Assembly: GCA_905250115.1 (NCBI GenBank)
Contig: CAJNOI010000064.1
Coordinates: 239,633 to 303,632 of the forward strand
DNA from: Adineta steineri
Lineage: Eukaryota; Rotifera; Eurotatoria; Adinetida; Adinetidae
Direction: 5' to 3'
Length of the DNA stretch: 64,000 bases
Shown here one piece after another: positions 23,983 to 37,021 of the stretch. Within the stretch, counting starts at the first letter, position 1. Each line of letters starts with the position of its first letter. The translations under genes were made by a program, and so were the position numbers. The notes beneath the pieces were generated by a model. It saw only the letters and a list, made by a program, of their open reading frames with translations. It made no database searches and was not told the origin of the DNA.

Positions 23983-26319
23983 CTATTCATTCGTCGCATC
24001 AACATATGTAATATAGGCATTGATGGATTTCTTCTTCGCATTGCGTTCAACAGATCGTTTTATTTTATCCATAGCGTCATGGCCGACTTCATTCTCCGAG
24101 AGAATTAGTGTGGTGAGTGCCTAGATGAAAAGTGGAGATAAAGACAAGATACAGTTGAAGGGGAAAATGAGAATTACTGTATTGTATAGTAATGCATTAG
24201 TAAAATGTTCTCCGCTAGTACGTCCGATTTCATTGTATGCGAGATTCAATGAGCTGAGAGTCTACATGAAAAAGTGAAGTTAAAGACAAGATATAGGTTA
24301 AGAGAGAATGAAAATTACTGGGTTGTATTGTAATGCATCAGCGAGATGTTGTGCTCCAACATCTCCGATTTGGTTAATTGAGAGATTTAGTGTTGTAAGC
24401 CTCTAGATGAAAAAGCGAAGGTAAAGACAAGATTTAAATGAAGAGAGAATGAAAATTACTTTATTGTGTCGTAATGCATTAGCTAAATGTTGTGCTCCAA
24501 CATCTCCGATTTCATTTTCCTCAAGATCTAGAGTGGTAAGTGTCTAGATGGAAAAATGGAGGTAAACGCATGATATCGATGAAGAGAGAATGAGAATTAC
24601 TCTATTGTGCTGTAATGCATCAGCCAAATATTCTACTCCAGCATCTTCGATTTCATTATTTTTCAGATAAAGCATAGTGAGTGTCTAGATGAAAAAAGCG
24701 GAGGGTAAAGACACGATATAGTTGAAGGGAGAATACGAATTACTTTGTTATGTTTTAATGCACCAGCCAAATGTTCTGATCCAACATGTCCCAATCGATT
24801 ATATGTGAGATTCAATGAAGTGAGAGTCTAGATAAGAAAGTGGAGATAAAGACAAGACATAACGGAATAGAGAATGAGAATTACTGTGTTTTGTTGTAAT
24901 GCATTTGCTAAATGTTGTGCTCCAACATCACCGATTTGATTATATTCAAGATCTAGTACAGTGAATGTCTAGATGAAAAAACTAAGGTAAAGACAAGATT
25001 TAGATGAAGGAAGAATGAGAATGACTGTGTTATGTTGTAATGCATCAGCCAAATATTCTGCTCCAGCATCTCCGATTTCATTTTCCTTAAAATCGAGTGT
25101 AGTTAATGTCTATATGAAAAAGTGGAGGTAAAGACAAGATATGAGTGAAGAGAGAATGAGAATTACTGTGTTGTATTTTAATGCACCAGCCAAATGTTCT
25201 GCTCCAGCATCTCCGATTTTATTATTCCAGAGGCATAGTGTGGTGAGTGTCTATATAAAAGATAGAGGTAAAGGTATACTACCGATAAAGAGAGAATAAG
25301 AATTACCGTATTGTATTGTAATACATTAGCTAAATGTTCTGCTCCAACATCTTCGATTTGACTGTATGAGAGATCCAATGAAGTGAGTGTCTAAATGAAA
25401 ACGTAGTGGTAAAAATATAATACCGATGAAGAGACAGAATAGTTGACCGCTGTTATCTGGGATTGTATTAGTGAGACAAATATTCGTATGGCTCCATTTA
25501 AGAGTGGATAGATATCAATCTGAATATTTCTATGATTTGAGATGCTGTGAAGTGCTCAAGGTAATCGAATGAGAAGCTGAGATAAAAAGGAGGTAATAAA
25601 AGTATCTCGTAATGAATGATAATCGATTATTCTCGAAATGTCGATCTTGAAAAGAATTTCTTTCGGATTAAACGTATTTCGCAGAAATTAGTTTAGAAAA
25701 AATTGCTTTAGAAGTAGTATTCCTTAAAGAAATGGTCCACCTTTAGGATTTGGGTATGAATGATATGATTGCATGAAAATGTGGATCTTGTTATGGATTA
25801 ATCTTCTCTCAATACATATCCACACCCGCTCATACTTTCAAAGGAGCATTTGTCGAAGATATCTCTCAAGCAAATTTCTAGAACGTTATTTGTCATAAGA
25901 TATTTTAATTTATAGAATGGTATTTTGATTCAAATTTACGACATCATACCTGGCTTGCAATGGGAAATATTTACATGAGATTGAAAAGAAACAAAAAATG
26001 AATTTTTATGAAGAGATTAATAACTGTTGAATGATTTTAAGTAACAAATAATTTATTTACGTATATTTTATTGAAGTCATTCTACATAAATAGAGATTGA
26101 AGGAATGAAAAATAATTCAGTAATCAATAGATAAAAACTAGACTATTATGATAGAAGGACGTTTACCTGGTATCGAGGATAACTGTCTACGATCTCATTG
26201 AATCGTTGGCATACGTTTCTCATCGAGCATAGGATTGTGAAATCCGACTGATGGTCCAGAATTCGGTAGACAATTTCTATTGGTAACGTAAAGAAGGTAG
26301 CAATGCTTTGATTTGACAT
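23983..26319 (-). CDS. F-box and leucine-rich-repeat protein, one LRR per 84-nt exon
   Basis: The first exon 26167-26319 (51 codons, ATG 26319) encodes an F-box-like segment (FFTLPIEIVYRILDH...CQRFNEI). Nine LRR exons follow, each exactly 84 nt and phase 0: 25307-25390, 25167-25250, 25026-25109, 24885-24968, 24744-24827, 24601-24684, 24460-24543, 24319-24402, 24178-24261. The terminal exon is 23983-24120, ending TAG. Each encodes a 28-residue RNI/NLRC3-type repeat (TLTSLDLSYSQIEDVGAEHL...). Introns are 55-60 bp and similar to each other. A further exon ending near 25448 precedes the array, shown by a matching intron 25391-25447, but its reading frame is broken or unclear. An SCF-type substrate receptor is the likely role (F-box binds Skp1, LRRs bind substrate). 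Without the unclear exon the product is 348 residues. Confidence 0.75.
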
Positions 26320-26663
26320 CGTAGATTCATGCTGAAATATATGATGTGTTGTTATTTTTGTTTTCGGATAAATGAGTCGAGGGTTGTTTTTTATTGATTT
26401 CACATGGCGTTGCAATTACTTGTTGAAAAGAAAAAAAAATGAAAAAGAATGACGTCTAATACAAGAGACAGAATTGATCGATGAGAAGCTACTACAACGA
26501 TCAATCAAACTCGAGATACGATCGACCAATAGCAATCGATTCACAAAATATCTTTGAACATTCCCGAATTACCAGCACAAAAACGAATTTATTTTCTTTT
26601 TTTTACCGCTTGCGTACAAACAATACAACTTTTCCTTCCATTTGTTAATAGACACCATTAAAA

Positions 26664-26711
26664 GGGTGTGAGTGCTGGTGGATTGAGTGAATATAATACC
26701 ACCCACACCCT
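26664..26711 (+). repeat. G-rich telomere-like hairpin, copy B
   Basis: AGGGTGTGAGTG at the left and CACCCACACCCT at the right can pair. The inner sequence GAATATAATACCACCCAC matches copy A at 23797-23864, in the same orientation. Confidence 0.6.
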
Positions 26712-27298
26712 CAAGATTATGATCGTTTTATAGATAATTTTGATCTTAGTACAAAAAACTAAATTGAACAAATAGTTTATACGTTGGAACTACATGTAAT
26801 GCAATATTATGCTCTTTAAATGAGATAGATAAGTTCTTGTTGTTTTTTACGTTAAACAAAAATAACACCGTACGTAAATATTCATGTTATTTTTAGTTTT
26901 AATTGTTTAAATACTTTTATATTTTCTTGATACTATTCATTGCTTGTAAAAAAATAAACCGAATACTTTGATCTTTTTAATTTCGTACTATATATATATA
27001 TAGATTCATCGTGTTGTTCGACATTTCATCGATACTTGAATAAATATTTACTTGCCTGATAAACTAGTGAATATAGTTATTAACACGTAAAAAAATGAAA
27101 ACTAGATTGTTTTTCTTTCTCATAACAATCTACAAAAACAAATGAAAACAAAGAAGCGTGTATATCATATCAATTTAAAAAAAAAAATAGTCCGAATAGA
27201 ATACGTCGCGTGCACGCTTTTGGACTTTGGTTTATTTTCGTTCTTTATTCATCGTGTACCTAATATAAAGAAATATTTTATATTCATATAATTTAGAG
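26712..27298. other. intergenic, upstream of nuclear receptor
   Basis: AT-rich; a TA run at about 26989-27001. No gene seen. Confidence 0.5.
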
Positions 27299-28725
27299 AT
27301 GACTTCAATTTTTCTGCAACCAGTTTTATTACCATTACCTGCACCAACGAAAAATAAAGTTGGAAGACGTCTATCAAAGCAAAGCATTTGTCTTGTATGT
27401 GGTGATATTGCTCGAATTATTAATTATGGTGCACTTTGTTGTCAAGCCTGTAAAACATTTTTCCGTCGAAATGTATCTCGTAATAAAGTTAGCATTTTAT
27501 TATTAAAAATAATTTACAATTCAACTTTTTTATTGATATTATTAGAGTCAAATCATATGTCGGCGTGATGGAAATTGTGAAGTAACAAAACATACGCGTT
27601 TAGGTTGTACGGCATGTCGACTTAAGAAATGTTTTTCTACTGGTATGGATCCAAATTTGATACGGATAGCTGATCGACGTGATAGTAGAATTAATAATAT
27701 AAAACAAGAAACTATGGTATGAAAATTAGCATAACATCTTATACTTGAAAAGAAATAGTAATACATATTGTTAGAAAGAGAAGAAATGTATCGAGAAAAT
27801 AGTCCCGATTGCTTCTAGTCCTTTTGTATCATAAAAAAATCCTCGGCTCACTATTATAATTATATATTGTGTTTTTATAAACTAGAACCAGTCTAATCTA
27901 CCATTACAAACATTAGATTTATTAAAATATGATCGTTCTTCTCTGACCAGTCTACAATGGACATTACTTTCGAATGTAATACATGCCTATGATAAATTTG
28001 ATCCATCATCTATAATAACAAATACAATGAAATATTTAAGAAATTTACCTGCAGAACGTCTATTCGATGCATCACATACATACAATTTATTTACTACGTA
28101 TTATGCAACAGCCCAATCATTTGTTGCATCTGCACCTGATTATAAAATTCTTACGATAAATGAACAACATTCATTATTAAAACGTAATCTTAATGGTTTA
28201 TTTATATTTTGTGCTGAAATTGTTTGTCGAGATTTACGAATGCTTGAAAATCCTGTATGGTCAAATACTTTAACATATACACTTGGATCTGATATGATTA
28301 AACGTAAGAAAATACTTAATAGTCGACTTGAACAAGATACAACATTAATTAAATTAATGCTTATTATAATTGCTTTCTCTTCAAATTGTTATATGTTAGA
28401 TGATCGACATAATTTATTCAATGATCATCTTCTATTAGGTACATTTCGTTTATTTGGAAGTCAAAATGTATTCGTTGAAATCCTATGGAAATATATGATA
28501 TATCGATATGGTTATCGAGAATCTGTACTTCGATTTACTGCTCTTATTAAACAAACACTCGATCTTATTTCATTAGTTGTTAATATGTATAAAAGTGATA
28601 GACTTCATCAAGATTTTGTCGACGATACAATTACATTAGCTACATCAACAATCAAACTTGATGAATGTAATTCTATTCCATTATGGGGTAAAACACCAAT
28701 TCTTCAGAGAAAATCTATACAATAG
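27299..28725 (+). CDS. nuclear hormone receptor (zf-C4 plus ligand-binding domain)
   Basis: Exons 27299-27487, 27546-27716 and 27886-28725 join in phase 0 to 399 residues. Both C4 zinc modules are complete: CLVCGD...CCQACKTFFRR, then CRRDGNCEV...GCTACRLKKCFSTGM. The P-box is CQACK instead of the usual CEGCK, so DNA half-site preference may differ. The third exon encodes a helical ligand-binding-type domain with low similarity to named receptors. It binds DNA in the nucleus and regulates transcription; ligand unknown, possibly none. An AG acceptor (27295-27296) lies immediately before the ATG. It is convergent with POFUT1, 123 bp apart. Member of a lineage-expanded group rather than a clear orthologue of a vertebrate receptor. 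Confidence 0.9.
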
Positions 28726-28848
28726 ATATAGACTATTAATAATCAATGAAAGCAGTTTTATTGTACATTATTTTATTTTTAAGCAGTCATTATTTATATA
28801 TTTTATTTGTTATTTTAAATAGTTGTTGTATTTACAAAAAAAAAATAG

Positions 28849-30057
28849 TCACTCACTAAAACCCCAAAAAGCACTTGGTAAGTTATGAACATCTCTTGCT
28901 CTTTTAACAGCTGATGTAAATGATGAAACACAATTCCCAATAAAATAATTTGCATGTGCTAACATTGCAATATCCATAACAGGTAACCATGGATCAAGAT
29001 GTTTTACTTGTACGCGTTGTGCTGCTAGATGTTCTTCAATTTCTTTGATCATTGGTCTTTTATCAGTTGCAACATAAATATTATGTATACGTGTACGAAG
29101 AACAATATTTTTTAATAAACGAAATATTTCATCATCAGATGGATAACAGATTTTATGCGTAACATAGGCATGAGTAGATGATGATTGATCAAAACATTGA
29201 GGTGAAGCCATATATGAACGAGTTTTAAGTGATTCAACATCAGCACAAGCTCGTAACCAATCAACGTCATTTCGTAAATGAATTCCTATACAAAAATATA
29301 GATTTATTTCATTTAAAATAGTTTGCTTCTTTATAATATACCAATATAAGGTTCATTGTTAAAGAGAGTTTTTTGATGTTGTTGAACTTCATTCATAATT
29401 TGTTCTGACCAATCCATATATTTTTGTAATGGACGATGTTCAGGTAGCATTGGAAATGATGCTGGTGCTCCTTTTAAAGCTAAAACAGGATAACGATCAG
29501 CTGGAAATAAATCATGCCATTCATTAATAGAATATTTATCATAACTAAGTTGATATGTATCTGTATCAATAAAACTAACGTTTAATTCATTCCAAAATGC
29601 TCCAAATGGATTTCCTTCTTTCATTTGACATTCTGATTTAGGCCTATCAGCTGATAACCAACAAAAACCAATACGAGATTCCGGTGGCCAAATACGAGGA
29701 GCAAGATTTTGCATAAAATCTTCAGCATCAATAACACGGTGATAAGAACGAAGAGATTCTATTTGAAACCATTCTGAATATGGAATATTTTTATAGGTAC
29801 GCCACTAAATAGAAAAAAATCTCAACAACTTTCTAACATTTATTATCCACGAAAGATGTACCTACAGGTGGAACAATCAATGTTCTATTAATTAATTTAG
29901 AGAACGCTAAACCGCCAAGAAAATGTTCTGCTTGATTACCAAATCGACCCATACATAAACAAAAAATAATATATCCATTGGGATCGATATCTTGTTCTGT
30001 TTGTACTTGAAGAATAAAACCTAATGAAATAATGTAACCGAATATAAACCAATTCAT
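28849..30057 (-). CDS. POFUT1: GDP-fucose protein O-fucosyltransferase 1
   Basis: Exons 29866-30057, 29342-29804 and 28849-29285 join to 363 residues. The N-terminus is a signal peptide, followed by family-defining blocks: [64 protein letters not shown] and the acceptor/donor-site block [24 protein letters not shown]1 works in the ER, adding fucose from GDP-fucose to Ser/Thr of EGF repeats (for example Notch). The human protein ends in an ER-retention-like RDEF; this one stops at WGFSE and lacks it. It shares a 580-bp divergent intergenic region with CFAP58. Confidence 0.95.
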
Positions 30058-30636
30058 CGAAATGACAATAATATACGGAATGAATGAATAACACAGTTCG
30101 AAAAGGAAACAATTTTTTTTCGTGTTCTATCTCAATAAGAATTTATTTAAACAATATCGAGCAAACAAACAAGGTCATCCTTTTTTCATATACATTCGTC
30201 AATATATATATATGTGTTTTAAGCTTTTGTATCATTTATAAAGGTAGCAAAAGAACGATTAATTCTCAATTGACACGTATTTAATCTCAGTATACAACCC
30301 ACAAATGACAAATCAATTGAAGAAAAAAATGTATTCGAACCTTGTAAATAGTGACATCTTTCTCTTAAATAAATAAATTTTTAATATGACATTTAAATAT
30401 TTATAAAGGTAGTTGCTAATAGACACGATGAAGTAATGTCTGAATGGTTGACAACAATCATATACACACATAATTAGAATAAAATAGAACTATTTTGATT
30501 ATATATAATACTTCCTTGAAAAACAGTTATTCATCATATTTTTATTTATTGATATATTAGTTTTAATCAAGAAATTACTTCTGATACGAATATTTTCTAT
30601 TTTGTAATTATTTGTAGATCTGAATACACATATATT
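30058..30636. promoter_or_regulatory. divergent intergenic region POFUT1 / CFAP58
   Basis: 580 bp between two genes transcribed away from each other, so it must hold both promoters. AT-rich with a TA run near 30201-30211. No specific element recognised beyond the AG acceptor at 30616-30617 before CFAP58. Confidence 0.4.
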
Positions 30637-33600
30637 ATGTCAGACGGTCGTCAATCACCTGGTAATGCTGAAGCTGATGGTGGTCCACCAGGTTCTGCAA
30701 TGCCTTCGACTGATGCAGATGGTTCAAAGAAACAATCAGCCATGCTTCGAACAGCTTTCGATGATGGTGCATTAAAAGTTATGGAAGATGAATTTCAAGT
30801 ATCTATTTCATTAATTAAGAAAAATTTTTTAAGATCTATTTTTTTCTTCATGTAGGCTGTTCTGACTGAACTTGTTGGTGGTGATCGAAGTTTAGATAAA
30901 TTTCGTGCGGAATATGAAAAACTTCATAAAGCATTACTTAAATCTCATGATAGTGAAAAACGTTTAATGCAAAAATGTCGAGAATTAAATTCTGAACTTG
31001 TTACTAATTCAGCAAAAGTACAATCGGCAATGAAATTAAGTGAAGAAGATAAGAGCGCAATTAATTCTTTACGAAAAGAAATTGAAAAAGCATGGAAAAT
31101 GGTTGATGCTGCACATGAAAAAGAACAACGTGCAAAAGAAACTATTCAAAGTTTAAGAATTGAAATTAATAATTTAAGTAATTTAGTCGAACAAGGAACA
31201 GGTATGAATGATTTATCTGACTAACATTCTAATATTAGGAGTGTGACCACAGGTGAGATAGATTGAGTCCATCCGAAAACTTATGATGTTAGATAGCAAT
31301 ACCTCATTCAGCACGCTCTATCTTTACCTTTCATCGTTCACTGTATCCTACATCTTTTCTCGTTCTCTTCATCTATTCTTTATATGTTTTATTCACTATA
31401 TTTCGTCACTTTTTTTCGTTCTCTCTATATTCTTTTCTCATATGATAACAGCTATCGTGTTCATCCATTGTGCCTTCTCACTCCACATGATATCATTCGT
31501 TAGGTTATTATGTGGTAGTTCGTACATCTATATACATTCTTGTCACTTTTACTTTCTTGGTTTCGTTTTGTGCATGTCACCTAATGATGTGTGATTCACT
31601 ACCCTCTCTATATATAGTTGTATTTTTTCACAAATAAATTTAAGCATGATACACTTTCCATTTTGCTAAGCACTGAAGAAAAACCACACTACTCTTTCTG
31701 GATTACTGGAAATACCATGGCTGAGCCCACCCTGTTGAGAAATCTTGGTTACGCTTCTATCTGATATGTTAAAAGAAAGATTAAAGATGAATACTATACA
31801 TGTGAGGTTTTTTGAATAAGTCTATTTATACAAGTTTTAATGTACATTCTTCTATTCTTCATAATTACCAAACTATTCGTAAAGAATAATCAATACCAAA
31901 AGTATTTTTCAACAAACGATCAAAATTCTATACCTGGACTATATTTTATCTATTGAGAAGTAATTTATTATTAACACATCATTGAACTTTTCGGAGACAT
32001 CCAAAATCGACTCAACTTCAAAAGCGTTTCGAAAATTGATAAAAAAAATGACAAAAGCACTCACTACAAGTGTTGTTCTAACATTTATGTGTAACTGCAC
32101 CTGTCCCGGATACTGTTCCTAAAACGAAGAAAAAAGTAATACTGCAACACATACTGAAAATGCACAAAGAATGATTTTTCAGATACAATCTTCTTTCTTA
32201 GAGAATGAAAAATAAGCAAAAGAAAACGGATGAATACTATCTCAAACCTATTAAGTTCTCTTTATTTACGAAAGATAAAATAAATTTATTTTTAGGTGTA
32301 AGTGTTGGTCAAGAACAAGATGTAAATGATTTGATGAATGCTCGCGCTGAATTAGTACAAGAACGAGATAAATTATTAAATGATATAACCCAATTACGTC
32401 GTGAACTTGATAGTAATTCATTTAAACAAAGTGATTTGGAAAAAGAAATTCAACAATCTAATGAACAAATAATTTCATTGCAAGAAAAAATTACTCAAGC
32501 AAAAAATGATAATATGAGAGAAACAAAAAAACGAGTTAGTTTTATCTTGACATATGTTTATATAATAAATTTTTCATTTTATTATTAGGAACAAGTTGAA
32601 CTTGAACTTAAGGCAAATAAACAAAATTTAGATTTAAGAAATGCAGAATTTAAAGCTCAAACATCACAATTTGAAGCTCAACAACAAGAATTAAAAAAAG
32701 CACAACAACATTTAAAACAATTAAAAGATGATAATGTACGTTTAACAAAAGAAAATCAAATACTTCAAGTTCGTCTAGATAATTCTCGTACACAATTTAC
32801 AGAACTTGTTACGACAAATGAAAAACTTGCTAATGATTGTTCACGTCGTGTAATTGAACTTAAAGAAAAAGAAGATGAACTTGTACAATTACGTAAAGAA
32901 CGTGATAGTGAACAAAAGAAAAAAGATCATGTTGAAAAACGTGTACGACAAGTTGAAGATCAAATTGGTGAAGTTGAACAACAACGTGAACGTTTACGTT
33001 CAACAATATCATCATTAGAACAAGAAATCGATCGATTTAAACGAACTCAAGATGAAAATAAAAAACAAATTGAAACATTAACACGTGAACGTGAACAACT
33101 AAATAAAACATGTCAAAAATTAGTTGCTGATAATCAAAAACAAACCGATCAAGTTAAAACATTTGATCAAACAAAAAAAACTTTAGAACAAGATATAACT
33201 AATTATAAAGATGAAGCAAGTAAACAACGAAAAATTATTCTTAAAATGGAAAAAGAACGTGATCGGTAATTATTTCTTTCTCCAATCATATAAATTACAA
33301 TTCACTTTATAGTTTAAAAGATATTGAAATAGAGATATAATCGATTATGTAAGCATTCTATTGAAAAACTAAACAGCAATAAGGTTTGCTTGACTTAAAC
33401 TTGTGAAAATATTAACATCTAAATTTCTAATGCTCATATTTTAATAATACTAATCCTATTCGAATTAGTTAGGAAAAAATTGGAATTATGATTTTATTGA
33501 GAATAAATAATTTAACTATATATTGATACCATTACAAGAAGCAAAAATAATGAATATATTCTTCGCAAAGCTAAAGCGTTAAGAGTATTTCCTATCATTA

Positions 33601-35225
33601 AAATAATTGCGACTTAATAAAATTTTGCTCTCAATAATTCCCTTACTAAATTATATTTCTAATAGAAAGTTCGAATGTCATAACACTTAATTTTTTGTTT
33701 CAATCAGATATATAACTGAAGCTGGCCAATTAACAAATCAAGTTCTTGCATTAATGGAAGAAGTCAAAAAGAAAGAACTTGAATTATTTGATCAAAAGAA
33801 GAAAATAGCTGAATTAGAAACTCGTTTAAAACAACAACAAAATTTATATGAAGCTGTTCGATCTGATCGTAATCTCTATTCGAAAAATTTAATTGAATCT
33901 CATGATGAAATTGGTGAAATGAAACGTAAATTAAAAATAATGAATCATCAAATTGATCAATTGAAAGAAGAAATTCAAGGTAAAGAACAAGAATTAGTAC
34001 GTGCACAAGCTGATCACGACAAAGTTAAAAAAGAAAAAGAGCAGCTAATCGTTAGTGTTGAACAATTAAAACGAGAAGCAACGAAAAAAGAAGAAGCATA
34101 TGCAAATCAACAAGCTGAATTTGAACGTTTAAATAAACAATTATCTGAAGCAAATGATGAACGTAAAAAACAATTGAAACAATTACAACAAGTAATTCGA
34201 ACTTTCTTTTTTTTTGTTTCTGTTAAATTTATTTCCTATTTAGATTATTGCTGAACGTGATGTTCTCGGTACACAACTTGTTCGTCGTAATGATGAACTT
34301 GCACTTCTATATGAAAAACTTAAAATTCAACAATCAACATTAAATAAAGGCGAATTACAATACAAAGGTCGTCTGGAAGATTTACGTATATTAAAATTAG
34401 AATTAAAAAAATTACGTCATGAAAAAGGTACTTTACAAGATAAAGTATCGAATACAGATGATCTTAAACGTGAAGTATTTCATGTTCAACGCGAATTATT
34501 ACGTGAACGTACACGTTGTCGTGCATTAGAAGAAGAATTAGAAAATCCAATGAATGTACATCGTTGGAGAAAATTAGAAGGTAGTGATCCATCAACATTT
34601 GAATTAATACAAAAAATTCAAATACTTCAAAGACGTTTAATACAAAAAACAGAAGAAGTTGTACAAAAAGAATTATTAATACAAGAAAAAGAAAAATTAT
34701 ATGCTGAACTTAAACGTATTTTAGGTAGGGATTCATATTCAAGAATATTTTGAATTACGTTAATCGTTTTATATATTTAGCTCGTCAACCAGGCCCAGAA
34801 GTTGCTGAACAATTATCGATTTATCAAGAAACTCTTAAAGCTAAAACAAAACAACTTAAATCATTGGCGAGTGAAGTTAATATGTATGAAAGTCAAATTG
34901 ATGATTATAAATATGAAATTGATAAACTGAATCGACAATTAACTGAAGTACGACAGAAATATTTCCTTCAGAAGAAAAAAGAAACAATGATTAAAGAACG
35001 AGAACGTATTTCTCAAGCACAACAAGTTACAACAACAGTTAATGGAATTACATTACAAGAACCACCACCTGATCTTATTCAACCAAATCGAACAATGTAA
35101 GAAATAATTTGATTTTTGATTCTTATAAAAACATTTTTTTTTATTATTTTAGTGATCAAGCTCGTTTCACTGGTGGAGGATTTAATCTTAAAGCTGCACC
35201 AAAACCTCCTACTCTCACTGCTTAA
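30637..35225 (+). CDS. CFAP58: cilia- and flagella-associated protein 58 (CCDC147)
   Basis: Eight exons (30637-30798, 30856-31201, 32296-32534, 32589-33265, 33708-34191, 34244-34724, 34781-35096, 35153-35225) join in phase to 925 residues; human CFAP58 is about 870. Almost the whole protein is charged coiled coil. The diagnostic block ENPMNVHRWRKLEGSDPS, then IQKIQILQRRLI.KTEEVV, EKEKLYAELK, ARQPGPEVAEQL and MYESQIDDYKYE identifies CFAP58 rather than a generic coiled coil. The protein is an axonemal/centrosomal component needed for motile cilia. The N-terminal 30 residues are Gly/Pro/Asp-rich and extra. The second intron (31202-32295, 1.1 kb) is unusually long for this gene and shows no gene inside. 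Confidence 0.93.
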
Positions 35226-35901
35226 TCATTGTATTATGCTTTAAATTTAAATAAAAAATAGCCTTATTTTATTTAACATATATTTACACAACTCTGTAGA
35301 TAAAAGAGATCTTGATTTTCCAGAATTTTACTATAAAAAATCTACTCGAAAAAAGTTTTTCTCACATGTTTAAAATTCTAAGATTATATCCGTTTGCTTT
35401 TTTTTTATCATAGATTTTTTCTATTGCCTATCATGTCACTTTCCACTGTTGATCAAAACAGCAACTGATTTTATTTGTCACTATATTTTTCTGAGGCGTG
35501 TATAGATATATTGAAGGAAAAAAAGATTGTATCGATCATTGAGTGTATAATATTATTAGAATTATTCTTATATATCTTTTTAATAAACTATTCACATATG
35601 ATCGTAAAAAGCGAAGAAGAATAAACTCTTTTTATTTATTTCAAATATTATAAAATAACAGAACTATGGAAAACTTCATACTACTTGTTGTTGCTCTGTT
35701 ACTATATATAATCTAATTCTTCGTTGTTCCGGAAATACAGTCGTGTTTTAGTTTTCCATTAATAAAGAAGCTAACAATAGTATTACAAATTGAATCTAAA
35801 TTTCTTTTATGCTCGCTTAAGTTTATTTTCTATAAACATATATTATTTACAGGTTTATTTATTTGTTTACAACAAGTTAAAAATAACGATGAGAAGATGG
35901 T
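35226..35901. other. intergenic, 3' flanks of convergent genes
   Basis: 3' regions of CFAP58 and the SGNH gene. Nothing recognised. Confidence 0.5.
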
Positions 35902-36618
35902 TTATTTTTTTGAATATTGTTGATAAAATATTTCGGCAAGTCGAGTATATCCATCAGAAGATGGATGAAATCCATCGAATGATATATATTCTGGATGTGA
36001 AGCTAATTCTTTCCAATATGCAAATAAATCTACTAATTCACATTGATTTTTTTGTACAATATCATTGATTGCATCATTCCATTCTTTAACTCGCACACTA
36101 AGAAGTTCTTTTGGTATACCAAATGATGCATAAATATTAACTTGCGATAAATCAGGTATATTTCCAACAAGTATTCGAGTATCTTTAGTTAATTTTGTTC
36201 GTAATTGAGATAACATTTTATTTAAATCTGATTTATAATTTGTTAATATTGATGGATTAAAAACTTGTTGATTAAAATCATTAACAGCTAACCAAATTGT
36301 GATTATATTTGGGTTTTGATCTAATACTTTTGGTAATTGTTCCTTCATAGCATCACGAAGTGTTGATCCGCTACGACCGAGATTCATTGTTTGTTGTGCA
36401 TTGACTAAAGAAGCAAGTTTTGGTACCCAACCATCTTTTGTTGGTTGTAATGTTCCTACACCAACAGCATCAGATGCACCGAGAGCAATATATTTTAATA
36501 TAGCACTTGATGCAGTTGACATATTTGATTCTTCTGTAGTACGCACTGAATCTACGAGAAATAAGAATATTATAAATTGTACTGTTACTATAGACGCCAT
36601 GAAAGACACAAAATTCAT
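35902..36618 (-). CDS. secreted SGNH/GDSL-family hydrolase
   Basis: An intronless 238-residue protein. Residues 1-25 form a signal peptide. Catalytic blocks follow the SGNH order: block I LGASD with nucleophile Ser49, block II Gly (LGRSGS, 81-86), block III N113 in WLAVNDF, block V D215xxH218 in FDGFHPSSDGY. The fold hydrolyses esters (lipids, acetylated sugars, peptidoglycan or glycans). Lack of introns and resemblance to the short bacterial type suggest horizontal origin, as is common in bdelloids. A tree would be needed; that is inference. The substrate cannot be read from sequence. Confidence 0.85.
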   Translation of the reverse strand: MNFVSFMASIVTVQFIIFLFLVDSVRTTEESNMSTASSAILKYIALGASDAVGVGTLQPTKDGWVPKLASLVNAQQTMNLGRSGSTLRDAMKEQLPKVLDQNPNIITIWLAVNDFNQQVFNPSILTNYKSDLNKMLSQLRTKLTKDTRILVGNIPDLSQVNIYASFGIPKELLSVRVKEWNDAINDIVQKNQCELVDLFAYWKELASHPEYISFDGFHPSSDGYTRLAEIFYQQYSKK

Positions 36619-37021
36619 TTTGAAAACATATAAATAAAAAAAATAAAAATGTAAAATCTATTTTTCTGTTCTCTGCTTCTTTTATAGTATCGTGTTTGTT
36701 CTTTAGAACATTCTCTATCTTTCTTTCCTTCTGATTTGCACTGAATGACTCGATAGAAGGAAGCATTCGTTGTTTTTTTTTGTTCTTTCTATATTAGTCA
36801 ACCAAAACATTTGTAGCAATATTATTCAGCTGTTCATATAGATGTTGCTTGTAGATGAGGATAAAAATGGCTTCCAATAGAATATTTAAAGTTATTTACT
36901 AAACAGACGATATTTTTCTCCTATAATTATTTTGTAAAGATCGAATAAAAGAGATTTCACCGTTATCAAACGCCATCTGTTATTAATTAATCATAAATTT
37001 ATCGTAGTCAACAACGAATTT
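36619..37021. other. intergenic, SGNH 5' flank
   Basis: AT-rich, no gene seen. Ends where the duplicated block begins. Confidence 0.4.

Noticed and set aside
24000..25400. 141-bp tandem repeat read as a satellite
   Set aside because: The period is explained by 84-nt LRR exons plus 55-60-nt introns with conserved phase and splice signals.
31202..32295. Nested gene in the long CFAP58 intron
   Set aside because: The frame at 31283-31594 is hydrophobic low complexity from a T-rich strand and has no recognisable domain.
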